DNA of 64,000 bases from CAWDPQ01 sp049642465. Lineage in GTDB: Bacteria; Acidobacteriota; Vicinamibacteria; Vicinamibacterales; 2-12-FULL-66-21. Below, in pieces: positions 43,073 to 50,984 of the stretch (position 1 is the first letter of the stretch; every line of letters begins with the position of its first letter). The notes beneath the pieces are model-generated. The model was given only the letters and a program-made list of their open reading frames with translations. It was not told where the DNA came from and searched no databases. The stretch spans positions 1 to 64,000 of the forward strand of contig JBAROV010000148.1 in assembly GCA_049642465.1 (NCBI GenBank), written 5' to 3'. A program made the translations under genes and the position numbers.

Positions 43073-43876
43073 TCACGACCTGACCTCGGTAGCGGCGGGG
43101 ATCAGGCGCCGCACGCGCTCGAGATCTTCCGGCGTATCCACGCCGATCGACTCGTGCGATGTTTCGATGGCCTTGATGCGGATGCCGTTCTCGAGCGCGC
43201 GCAATTGCTCGAGTGCTTCCGACCGTTCGAGCACTGACGGTGGCAAGGTCGCCAGGCGAAGGAGGGTCGTCCGCCGATAGACGTAAAGGCCGATGTGCGC
43301 CCAGGCCGGCGCGGCTGGCGCCCCGGCGCGCACGTACGGTATCGGCGCACGGGAAAAGTACAACGCGTATCCGTTCAGATCGACGACGACCTTGGTCAGG
43401 TTTGGATCCTTGATTTCTTCCGGGTCGTCAATGCGCCGGCGAAGCGTGGCCATCTCGAGCGCGGGATCGGCCTGCAAGGGTGCGACGGCCTGATCGATGG
43501 TCGCCGGGTCGATCAGCGGTTCGTCCCCCTGAACGTTGACGATGATGTCGCAGGACAGATCCGCCGCCACTTCCGCCAGCCGATCGGTACCGCTCGGGTG
43601 ACGTGCTGATGTCATCCGCGCGGTACCCCCGAAGGACGAGACCGCCCGGTAAATCCGCTCATCGTCGGTTGCCACGATGACCGACGAGACCGAACGAGCC
43701 TCGGCCGCACGACGGTAGACGTGCTCAATCATCGGCCGTCCGCCGATGTCTGCGAGAGCCTTGCCGGGAAGTCTGGTTGACGCGAAACGCGCCGGGATGA
43801 TGGCGATGACCGATGCGGAAGCTGTATCGAGGGTAGAAACCGGACTCGAAACAGGGTGCACGACAAATCTTACCAC
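43073..43876 (-). CDS. kdsB: CMP-KDO synthetase
   Basis: 267 aa or less. It activates KDO with CTP. Seen: VIAIIPARFASTRLPGKALA, VIVATDDERI, TSARHPSGTDRLAEV, IIVNVQGDEPLIDPATIDQA, ALYFSRAPIPYVR, HIGLYVYRRTTL and GIRIKAIETSHESIGVDTPE. First gene of the minus-strand KDO operon. The start is unsure: GTG at 43876 gives about 20 extra residues before the conserved strand, and no ATG is available nearby. Confidence 0.93.
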   Translation of the reverse strand: MVRFVVHPVSSPVSTLDTASASVIAIIPARFASTRLPGKALADIGGRPMIEHVYRRAAEARSVSSVIVATDDERIYRAVSSFGGTARMTSARHPSGTDRLAEVAADLSCDIIVNVQGDEPLIDPATIDQAVAPLQADPALEMATLRRRIDDPEEIKDPNLTKVVVDLNGYALYFSRAPIPYVRAGAPAAPAWAHIGLYVYRRTTLLRLATLPPSVLERSEALEQLRALENGIRIKAIETSHESIGVDTPEDLERVRRLIPAATEVRS

Positions 43877-43985
43877 GACTGCACGCTATCGCATGCGGCT
43901 CGAGCAGCGTTGTTCGTGCGGTGTGGTACTATTGATGGCGCGCGCCGAAGTTTCGGAACGTAAAACCGGGCTTCGAACCACACAC

Positions 43986-44516
43986 ATGACAGTCCGACGG
44001 GCCGTAGTGTACGGCGGCACCTGCTGCTTGCTGGCGGCTTGGCTGGCGTCTGCGGCATCGACGACACGGCGTCCGCCCGTGACCTACCAGGAACCTTCCG
44101 TGACGGGTACTGCTGCGACCGAAACCCTCGCCTCCGAGGTGGAGGCGCACGCCGCGCGGTTGCGCGAACGGCTCGCGACCGCCCCGCGCCCCCAGTTGCC
44201 TCATCGGAACCCGTTCGTCTTTGAATCGCGCCCCAGCGTCCCTCAGCGGCCATTCGCCCTCCGCGCGGATCCCGCCATCGTACCCGAGCCGCTTCCGCCG
44301 CCGGAGCCGACGCTTTCGTTGATTGGGATCACCGAGGATCAGAGCCCGAAGGGACTGGTGCGGACCGCCATCATCACAGGGGACGCTGATGCGGTGTTCG
44401 TACTGGCCGTTGGGGAGACCGTGTTGGACCGATACAGGGTTGAAGCGATCGGAGCCGATGCGGTGGAGTTGAAGGAAATCGCGACCAACGCGGTCCGACG
44501 ACTCGCGCTGCGCTAA
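43986..44516 (+). CDS. GspC/PilP-like periplasmic protein
   Basis: 176 aa. A basic start and TM or signal segment (VVYGGTCCLLAAWLASAAST), a Pro-rich spacer (RNPFVFESRPSVPQRPF, PEPLPPPEP), then a beta domain like the HR domain of GspC/PilP (LSLIGITEDQSPKGLVRTAI, ADAVFVLAVGETVLDRYRVE, AVRRLAL). HR domains dock onto secretin N0 domains, so it may partner the secretin at 1611 (inference). The ATG at 43986 precedes the TM segment; the open frame upstream is antisense to kdsB. It ends overlapping serA by 4 nt, convergent. Confidence 0.65.
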   Translation: MTVRRAVVYGGTCCLLAAWLASAASTTRRPPVTYQEPSVTGTAATETLASEVEAHAARLRERLATAPRPQLPHRNPFVFESRPSVPQRPFALRADPAIVPEPLPPPEPTLSLIGITEDQSPKGLVRTAIITGDADAVFVLAVGETVLDRYRVEAIGADAVELKEIATNAVRRLALR

Positions 44517-46102
44517 ACCCTCACCAGCGACGCTGTCCGAATTGCTTTCGCTGCCCTGATTTCTTCCAGCGCCCGCTGCAGCGACCCGTCGTCTTTTGAC
44601 GGCTCGTCAATCTTGACCAGGCCAACCGCGCCGGAATCGCTGCGCCCGAGGGCGAAATTCGCAATGTTCAATCGATGCCGTCCCAGGATTGTCCCCACTT
44701 CACCGATGACGCCGGGCTGATCGTTGTTCGTGATCACGATGAGCGTTCCCTCGAGCGGCGCTTCGATGTCGACGCCGTCAACCGCCGAGAGGCGCGGATT
44801 GCCGGGCTCGAACACCGTGCCCTCAACCCACCGCTCGCCGTCACTCGTGTGCAGCTTGACCGACAACACATTCGTGAAATCGCGCGGACGTGAGCTGCGC
44901 GTCTCGATGATTTCGATTCCGCGCTGCACCGCGACGGCGCGGGCGTTGACGATCGTCACCGCTGATGAGAGCAGCGGCTGAAGCACGCCGACCACGACGG
45001 CGCTCGCCAGCATTTCGGCGCGGGCGCTGACGAGCGGTCCGTAATACCGAATCCCTATGCGATGAGTGCGTCCGGTCGCGAGCTGCGCGACGATCGATCC
45101 GAGCCGTTCGGCAAGTTGCATCCAGGGTCGCGCCAGCGCGTATTCCTCGACCGGGAGTGCCGGAAAATTGACGGCGTTGCGGATAACGCCGTCGCGCAGG
45201 AAATCTCGCACGTTGGTCGCGGTTTCGGTGCCGACGAGCTCCTGGGCCTCGACGGTAGAAGCCGCAATGTGCGGTGTCGCGACGACTTGGGGCAGTCGCG
45301 TCAACCTGCTGTCTGGCGGCGGCTCGATTTGGAACACATCAAGTCCGGCACCGCCCACATGTCCGCGCTCGATTGCGTCGGCCAGCGCGTTCTCGTCGAT
45401 CAACTCTCCTCGCGCGGTGTTGACAATTCGCACACCGGCTTTGCAGAGGGCGAGGCGGCGGGCATCGAGGAGGTGCCGGGTTTCCGTCGTGGCGGGCACG
45501 TGGAGGGTCAGGTAGTCCGATCGCGCACACAAATCGTCCACGGAGAGCAGTTCGATGCCCAGCTTGGTCGCCACTTGTTCGGAGATGAACGGATCATGGG
45601 CGACGACCGCCATGCCAAACGCCTTCGCGCGGATCGCGACTTCCTGACCGACCCGCCCGAGACCGATGACGCCCAGCGTTTTGCCGCGCAGTTCCGCGCC
45701 GGTCAGCCGCTTCTTGTCCCACACTCCCTTTTTCATGGCGGCGTCGGCCGCGGGCACCGCGCGGGCGAGTGCGAGCATGAGGGCCATCGCGTGCTCCGCG
45801 ACGCTGACGCTGTTCGCTCCCGGCGAATTCATCACGACGATGCCGCGTTCGGTTGCCGCCGGCACATCGACGTTGTCCACCCCCGTCCCCGCACGGGCAA
45901 TCACCCGAAGCCGCTTCGCCTGGGCGATGACGTCGGCATTTACCGTCGTCGCGCTGCGGACGATGAGTGCGTCTGCCTCGGCGAGGTCGCGTGCGAGTTC
46001 AGCAGCCGGACGCTGCGTGCGCGAATCAACGGTCCATCCGGGAACGCTTCGGATTATGTCGATGGCGGAGCTTGGCAACTGGTCGGCGATGACGATGTGC
46101 AT
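44513..46102 (-). CDS. serA: D-3-phosphoglycerate dehydrogenase
   Basis: 529 aa, the first step of serine synthesis. Seen: substrate domain (ADALIVRSATTVNADVI, RAGTGVDNVDVPAATERGIV), NAD domain (LGVIGLGRVGQEVAIRAKAF), catalytic Arg/Glu/His (NTARGELID, VATPHIAAST), an intervening (ASB) domain (about 315-450) and a C-terminal ACT domain (LIVITNNDQPGVIGEVGTIL, ALEEIRAAKAIRTASLV). Length and ASB domain match the long type I form, in which serine can feed back on the ACT domain. Confidence 0.96.
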   Translation of the reverse strand: MHIVIADQLPSSAIDIIRSVPGWTVDSRTQRPAAELARDLAEADALIVRSATTVNADVIAQAKRLRVIARAGTGVDNVDVPAATERGIVVMNSPGANSVSVAEHAMALMLALARAVPAADAAMKKGVWDKKRLTGAELRGKTLGVIGLGRVGQEVAIRAKAFGMAVVAHDPFISEQVATKLGIELLSVDDLCARSDYLTLHVPATTETRHLLDARRLALCKAGVRIVNTARGELIDENALADAIERGHVGGAGLDVFQIEPPPDSRLTRLPQVVATPHIAASTVEAQELVGTETATNVRDFLRDGVIRNAVNFPALPVEEYALARPWMQLAERLGSIVAQLATGRTHRIGIRYYGPLVSARAEMLASAVVVGVLQPLLSSAVTIVNARAVAVQRGIEIIETRSSRPRDFTNVLSVKLHTSDGERWVEGTVFEPGNPRLSAVDGVDIEAPLEGTLIVITNNDQPGVIGEVGTILGRHRLNIANFALGRSDSGAVGLVKIDEPSKDDGSLQRALEEIRAAKAIRTASLVRV

Positions 46103-46109
46103 GACAGTC

Positions 46110-46115
46110 AGTATA
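46110..46115 (-). promoter_or_regulatory. -10 box of serA at leaderless spacing
   Basis: On the minus strand TATACT is followed by seven bases and then the serA ATG, so transcription would begin at or one base before the start codon. No clear -35 or Shine-Dalgarno sequence is present. Confidence 0.45.
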
Positions 46116-46384
46116 ATGTTGCGGTTTTTGATGAACAGGAGAGCGTGACCGTCCCCTGACTGCGCCTGCCGCGCCGAAGCCTTGGGCGAAGGCGGGGCGC
46201 GGAGGTATCGCAGGTTTTTTCCGCGGTGGGTTCAACACGCACTATCGTGGTGCAAACCGCTGGAAAGCGCCGATTGGTGGGCAGGATAGCGGTCAGCGGA
46301 CGGTGATTTCCACATCCTTTTCCACAGTTTTTGTGAAGATCGCGTAACAGCCCGACGGTAAGGTGACCTAATCTAACGCGTCCT

Positions 46385-47716
46385 ATGCCTACGTTCACGA
46401 TTCTCAAACCACCATCGACAGGATCGGCCATCACGCGAGCGAGCGGGCGATTGATCGTGCCCGACGATCCAATTATTCCATTCATCGAAGGCGACGGCAC
46501 AGGCCCCGACATCTGGCGCGCCAGCGTTCGCGTGTTCGATGCCGCGGTGAAGAAGGCCTATGGCGGGAAGCGGCGCATCGCCTGGATGGAGGTCTACGCC
46601 GGCGAGAAAAGCTTCAAGCAGTTCAACACGTGGCTCCCCGATGACACGGTCGAAGCATTTCGCGAGTACTACGTCGGCATCAAGGGGCCGCTCACGACAC
46701 CGGTCGGCGGTGGAATCCGCTCGCTCAACGTCGCGCTCCGCCAGCTCCTGGATCTGTTTGTCTGTCTGCGGCCGGTTCGCTGGTACCGAGGTGTGCCGTC
46801 GCCGGTGAAGCGGCCCGAAAAAGTGGACATGGTGATCTTCCGCGAAAACACGGAAGACATCTACGCCGGAATCGAGTACGCACCTGGAACACCCGAAGCG
46901 CAGAAGCTGCTCGACTTCGTCGCGCGCGAGTTTCCAAAGGATTTCAAGAAGATCCGGTTCGGCAGCAGCGAAGCTTCAGCCCTCTGGCAACGGGCGCTGC
47001 AGGAGATTGGCGCCCCGGCCCGGCAGGTGGACGTGCAGGTGGGCATTGGCATCAAGCCCATCAGCTATCTCGGGACAGAACGTCTGGTTCATAGTGCCAT
47101 CAGCTACGCCGTCGCGAACAAGCGCAAAAGCGTGACGATCGTCCACAAGGGCAACATCATGAAGTTCACCGAAGGCGCGTTTCGTGACTGGAGTTACCAG
47201 GTCGCGAAGGAGTTCTTCGGTGCCGTCGAGATCGACGGTGGGCCGTGGTGCCGGATTCCGGATGGAAAACCGGGCGCCGGACTCGTCATCAAGGATGCGA
47301 TTGCCGACATCGCGCTGCAGCAGGTCCTGACGCGCCCGGACGAATTCGACGTTATCGCCACGCCGAACCTCAACGGGGACTATCTGTCCGATGCCCTGGC
47401 GGCGCAAGTGGGCGGAATTGGCATCGCGCCGGGGGGCAACATCAACTACGTCACGGGGCACGCGATCTTCGAAGCGACCCACGGCACGGCCCCGAAATAC
47501 GCAAACCTCGACAAGGTGAACCCCGGCTCCGTCATCCTCTCTGGCGAAATGATGCTGCGTCACCTGGGATGGCCGGAGGCGGCCGATCTGGTCGTCAAGG
47601 GGATGGACGCGGCCATTTCGTTGCGTCGCGTGACCTACGACTTCGCACGGCTGATGGAAGGCGCCACAGAAGTACGGACGTCGGAGTTCGCCGACGCAAT
47701 CATCGAGAGCATGTAA
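46385..47716 (+). CDS. icd: Isocitrate dehydrogenase (NADP-type)
   Basis: 443 aa. Seen: IPFIEGDGTGPDIW, TPVGGGIRSLNVALRQLLDL (phosphorylatable Ser region), VIFRENTEDIYAGIEY, VHKGNIMKFTEGAFRDW, TPNLNGDYLSDALAAQVGGI (metal Asp residues) and ATHGTAPKYANLDKVNPGSV (cofactor site). It converts isocitrate to 2-oxoglutarate, the substrate of the KorAB pair encoded downstream. First gene of a six-gene TCA block. Confidence 0.96.
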   Translation: MPTFTILKPPSTGSAITRASGRLIVPDDPIIPFIEGDGTGPDIWRASVRVFDAAVKKAYGGKRRIAWMEVYAGEKSFKQFNTWLPDDTVEAFREYYVGIKGPLTTPVGGGIRSLNVALRQLLDLFVCLRPVRWYRGVPSPVKRPEKVDMVIFRENTEDIYAGIEYAPGTPEAQKLLDFVAREFPKDFKKIRFGSSEASALWQRALQEIGAPARQVDVQVGIGIKPISYLGTERLVHSAISYAVANKRKSVTIVHKGNIMKFTEGAFRDWSYQVAKEFFGAVEIDGGPWCRIPDGKPGAGLVIKDAIADIALQQVLTRPDEFDVIATPNLNGDYLSDALAAQVGGIGIAPGGNINYVTGHAIFEATHGTAPKYANLDKVNPGSVILSGEMMLRHLGWPEAADLVVKGMDAAISLRRVTYDFARLMEGATEVRTSEFADAIIESM

Positions 47717-47722
47717 ACACGC

Positions 47723-48661
47723 ATGAACAGAAAAGTGACCGTCGTCGGTGGCGCCGGCAATGTTGGCGCCACTGTGGCCAGGGCAATTGCTGACAAGGAA
47801 CTCGCCGATGTCGTGATCATCGACATCGCCGATCAGAAAGCCGCTGGGATCGGCCTCGACATGCTCGAGGCATGCCCGATCGAAGGCTCCGATTCCCGAG
47901 TCGTCGGATATGGGGCCAATGACGAAGGGTGGCGGGCAACGGCGGACTCGGACGTGGTGGTCATTACGTCCGGCGTCCCGCGAAAACCGGGAATGAGCCG
48001 CGACGACCTGCTGCAGGTCAATTACAAGATCATGCAGTCGGTCACCGAGCAGATCGTTCGCTACTCGCCGAAGACAATCATTGTCCCCGTCGCGAACCCC
48101 TTGGATGCCATGTGCCAGGCCGTGTACCGGCTGAGCAAGTTCCCGCGCGAGCGGATCATCGGAATGGCGGGCGTGCTGGACTCCTCTCGGATGAGCACGT
48201 TCATTGCGATGGAGCTGGGCGTGTCGGTGGAGAACGTCCATTCGTTCGTGCTGGGCGGCCATGGCGACACAATGGTCCCGCTGCCGCGCTATTCGACCGT
48301 TGCCGGCATTCCGATTACCGAACTGCTGTCCAAGGAACGGATTGACGCGATCAGCAAGCGTACGGCGGAGGGCGGCGCGGAGATCACGAAGCTGGTTGGC
48401 ACGAGCGCCTGGTATGCCCCCGGGTCGGCGGCCGCCGAGATGGTTGAGGTCATCCTCAAAGACAAGAAGAAGATTCTGCCTTGCTCGGTCTTTCTCCAGG
48501 GCGAGTACGGGATTCAGGATCTGTTCGTCGGCGTCCCCGTCAAGTTGGGCGCCCGCGGCGTCGAGCAGATCATTGAAATCAAATTGACGCCCGATGAGGA
48601 TGCGGCGCTCAAGAAATCAGCGGGCGCGGTCAGAGAGCTGGTGGAAGTGATCAAAGTCTGA
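47723..48661 (+). CDS. mdh: Malate dehydrogenase (LDH-like)
   Basis: 312 aa. Seen: VTVVGGAGNVGATVARAIAD (NAD loop), VVIIDIADQKAAGIGLDMLE, TSGVPRKPGMSRDDLL (the Arg that selects malate over lactate), VANPLDAMCQAVYRLSKFP and FVLGGHGDTMVPLPRYSTVA (catalytic His). It oxidises malate to oxaloacetate. 6 nt after icd. Confidence 0.96.
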   Translation: MNRKVTVVGGAGNVGATVARAIADKELADVVIIDIADQKAAGIGLDMLEACPIEGSDSRVVGYGANDEGWRATADSDVVVITSGVPRKPGMSRDDLLQVNYKIMQSVTEQIVRYSPKTIIVPVANPLDAMCQAVYRLSKFPRERIIGMAGVLDSSRMSTFIAMELGVSVENVHSFVLGGHGDTMVPLPRYSTVAGIPITELLSKERIDAISKRTAEGGAEITKLVGTSAWYAPGSAAAEMVEVILKDKKKILPCSVFLQGEYGIQDLFVGVPVKLGARGVEQIIEIKLTPDEDAALKKSAGAVRELVEVIKV

Positions 48662-48787
48662 ACGTCACGACAGCTCCTTCGGACATACTGCCTCGCACTT
48701 TCCCTCAGGCCCAGCAACTGCCGAACCTTCGCCGTCGTGTGCTTGATTCGGTCGTGGCGACCGGCACATGATTGAAAGATTGCGCTC

Positions 48788-49948
48788 ATGAAAATCCACG
48801 AGTATCAGGCCAAGGCGATTCTCGGCAGGCACGGCGTGTCGGTGCCCCACGGTGAAGTGGTCTACACCCCGGACGATGCGGAGTCGGTGGCGCGGAGACT
48901 CGGCGGCGGTGTGGCGGTCGTGAAAGCGCAGATTCATGCCGGCGGCCGCGGCAAGGGCGGCGGCGTGAAGGTCGTCAAGAACGCCGAGGAGGCGCGTCAG
49001 GCGGCGGCAAGAATGCTCGGCATGACGCTCGTGACCCACCAGACCGGCCCCGTCGGCCAGAAGGTCGGGCGCGTGCTCGTCGAGCAGGGGCTCAAAATCA
49101 AGCGTGAACTCTACCTCGGGCTCGTGATCGATCGGTCGAGCGAAAAGCCGGTCCTGATGGTGAGCCCCGATGGCGGCGTCGAGATTGAAAAGGTGGCGGA
49201 GCAGACGCCCGAGCGGATTTTCAAGGAATTCATCAATCCTTGCGTCGGTCTCCAGGCGTACCAAACACGCAAGCTGGCATTTGCTCTCGGCCTCGAAGGT
49301 CAGCAGGTGACCCAGGCGTCAAAGTTGATGACTGCCGTGTGGCAGACGTTCCTCGATACCGACGCCTCCCTCATCGAGGTCAATCCACTCATCATCACCG
49401 AAGAAGGAAACCTGCTCGCGCTCGATGCGAAGATGAACTTCGACGACAACGCGCTCTATCGCCACGCTGACATCAAAGAGATGCGCGACCTGGCGGAAGA
49501 GGACCCGCTCGAGATCGAGGCGTCCAAGTATTCGCTGAACTACATCAAATTGGACGGCACCATCGGATGCATGGTCAACGGTGCCGGACTCGCGATGGCC
49601 ACGATGGACATCATCAAGCTTGCCGGAGGCGAGCCGGCGAACTTTCTCGACGTCGGTGGGGGAGCCAACGCCGAGCAGATCAAGAATGCGTTTCGCATTC
49701 TGATGTCGGATCGCAACGTCAAAGCCGTGCTGATCAACATCTTTGGCGGCATCCTGCGGTGCGACATCCTGGCCGAAGGGGTCATCGCGGCGGTGCGTGA
49801 CCTTGGTGTCCCCGTTCCGATCGTGATTCGCATGGAAGGAACGAACGTTGAGCAGGGCAAGCAGATGCTCAGGGAGAGCGGCCTGAACTTCACCACGGCG
49901 GAAACGATGAGTGATGCCGCGGAGCAGGTCGTCGCTCGAGCGCAATAG
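48788..49948 (+). CDS. sucC: Succinyl-CoA synthetase beta subunit
   Basis: 386 aa with ATP-grasp fold. Seen: MKIHEYQAKAILGRHGVSVP, VVKAQIHAGGRGKGGGVKVV, LVIDRSSEKPVLMVSPDGGV, VNPLIITEEGNLLALDAKMN, GCMVNGAGLAMATMDIIKLA and NIFGGILRCDILAEGVIAAV. With SucD it makes ATP or GTP from succinyl-CoA. A dispersed repeat, not a tight junction, separates it from sucD. Confidence 0.96.
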   Translation: MKIHEYQAKAILGRHGVSVPHGEVVYTPDDAESVARRLGGGVAVVKAQIHAGGRGKGGGVKVVKNAEEARQAAARMLGMTLVTHQTGPVGQKVGRVLVEQGLKIKRELYLGLVIDRSSEKPVLMVSPDGGVEIEKVAEQTPERIFKEFINPCVGLQAYQTRKLAFALGLEGQQVTQASKLMTAVWQTFLDTDASLIEVNPLIITEEGNLLALDAKMNFDDNALYRHADIKEMRDLAEEDPLEIEASKYSLNYIKLDGTIGCMVNGAGLAMATMDIIKLAGGEPANFLDVGGGANAEQIKNAFRILMSDRNVKAVLINIFGGILRCDILAEGVIAAVRDLGVPVPIVIRMEGTNVEQGKQMLRESGLNFTTAETMSDAAEQVVARAQ

Positions 49949-49955
49949 CCGAGGA

Positions 49956-50043
49956 CGCCTGCGGCCCGAGCGAGGCGCCGGAGGGAAGCCCGCGCAAGCG
50001 GGCCGCGGAGCGAGCGCGAGCGGGGGTGGGGCCCCGCGAGCAC
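49956..50043. repeat. Dispersed GC-rich repeat, copy C (between sucC and sucD)
   Basis: Starts CGCCTGCGGCCCGAGCGAGG and ends GTGGGGCCCCGCGAGCA, matching copy B (195-290) over nearly its whole length. It lies between the sucC stop and the sucD ATG (50053), just as copy B lies just before murA. In an operon whose products form a 1:1 complex this is an unusual spacer. Confidence 0.85.
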
Positions 50044-50052
50044 TGAGAAAAG

Positions 50053-50925
50053 ATGGCTGTATTAATCGACAAGAACACGCGCCTGATCGTCCAGGGCATG
50101 ACCGGCCGCGAGGGGACGTTCCACGCAAAACAGGCGGCGGCTTACGGCACTCAGGTCGTGGGCGGCGTGACACCGGGCAAAGGAGGCACGACCCACGAAG
50201 GCTGGCCGGTGTTCAACACGGTCGCCGACGCCGTACGCCAGACCGGCGCGAACGCCTCGGTCATCTTCGTTCCTCCGCCCTTTGCAGCCGACGCCATCAT
50301 GGAGGCGACTGACGCCGGCCTGCCGCTGACCGTGTGCATCACCGAAGGGATTCCCACGATCGACATGATGCGCGCGCTGACCGTCGTCCGGGCGTCGAAG
50401 ACGCGACTGATCGGACCCAACTGCCCGGGCCTGATCACCGCTGGCCAGGCGAAGGCGGGCATTATTCCGGGACACATTTGCCGGGAAGGGCGCGTGGGGA
50501 TCGTGTCAAAAAGCGGGACGCTCACCTACGAAGCCATTCATCAGTTGACCAAGCTGGGCCTTGGCCAGACGACGTGCATCGGCATCGGTGGAGATCCTTT
50601 GATCGGGACCAGCTTTATCGACGCGTTGATGCTGTTTGCGAATGATGCGGCGACGGAAGCCGTCGTGATAATCGGCGAAATCGGTGGCACGGCCGAAGAA
50701 GAGGCCGCCGCATTCATTTCGCGCAGCTTCCACAAACCTGTGGTGGGATTCATTGCCGGCCAGACCGCACCGCCCGGCCGGCGGATGGGCCATGCCGGCG
50801 CGATCATTGCGGGCGGCAAAGGCACGGCGGCCGAAAAAATGGCTGCGCTTTCGAGCGCCGGCGTTCATGTCGTCAAGAGCCCAGCCGATATTGGCAGCGC
50901 CGTCACGCAGGCTCTGCGGGCCTAG
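50053..50925 (+). CDS. sucD: Succinyl-CoA synthetase alpha subunit
   Basis: 290 aa. Seen: MAVLIDKNTRLIVQGMTGRE (CoA/NDP region), YGTQVVGGVTPGKGGTTHEG, GPNCPGLITAGQAKAGIIPG, GRVGIVSKSGTLTYEAIHQL, GEIGGTAEEEAAAFI and the phosphohistidine loop GRRMGHAGAIIAGGKGTAAE. A weak GAGAAAAG RBS precedes the ATG. Confidence 0.97.
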   Translation: MAVLIDKNTRLIVQGMTGREGTFHAKQAAAYGTQVVGGVTPGKGGTTHEGWPVFNTVADAVRQTGANASVIFVPPPFAADAIMEATDAGLPLTVCITEGIPTIDMMRALTVVRASKTRLIGPNCPGLITAGQAKAGIIPGHICREGRVGIVSKSGTLTYEAIHQLTKLGLGQTTCIGIGGDPLIGTSFIDALMLFANDAATEAVVIIGEIGGTAEEEAAAFISRSFHKPVVGFIAGQTAPPGRRMGHAGAIIAGGKGTAAEKMAALSSAGVHVVKSPADIGSAVTQALRA

Positions 50926-50939
50926 ATGAGCCCGGCTGG

Positions 50940-50945
50940 TATAAT
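50940..50945 (+). promoter_or_regulatory. -10 box before korA
   Basis: A perfect TATAAT 39 nt before the korA ATG and 15 nt after the sucD stop. No good -35 stands 17 nt upstream. It suggests korAB can be transcribed on its own as well as by read-through from sucCD. Confidence 0.4.
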
Positions 50946-50984
50946 TCCCTCAACCGCCTTCGCTTACGGTCAAGGACCCCATTA

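Noticed and set aside
48665..49264. Minus-strand frame opposite sucC
   Set aside because: Antisense shadow of a well-conserved enzyme gene.
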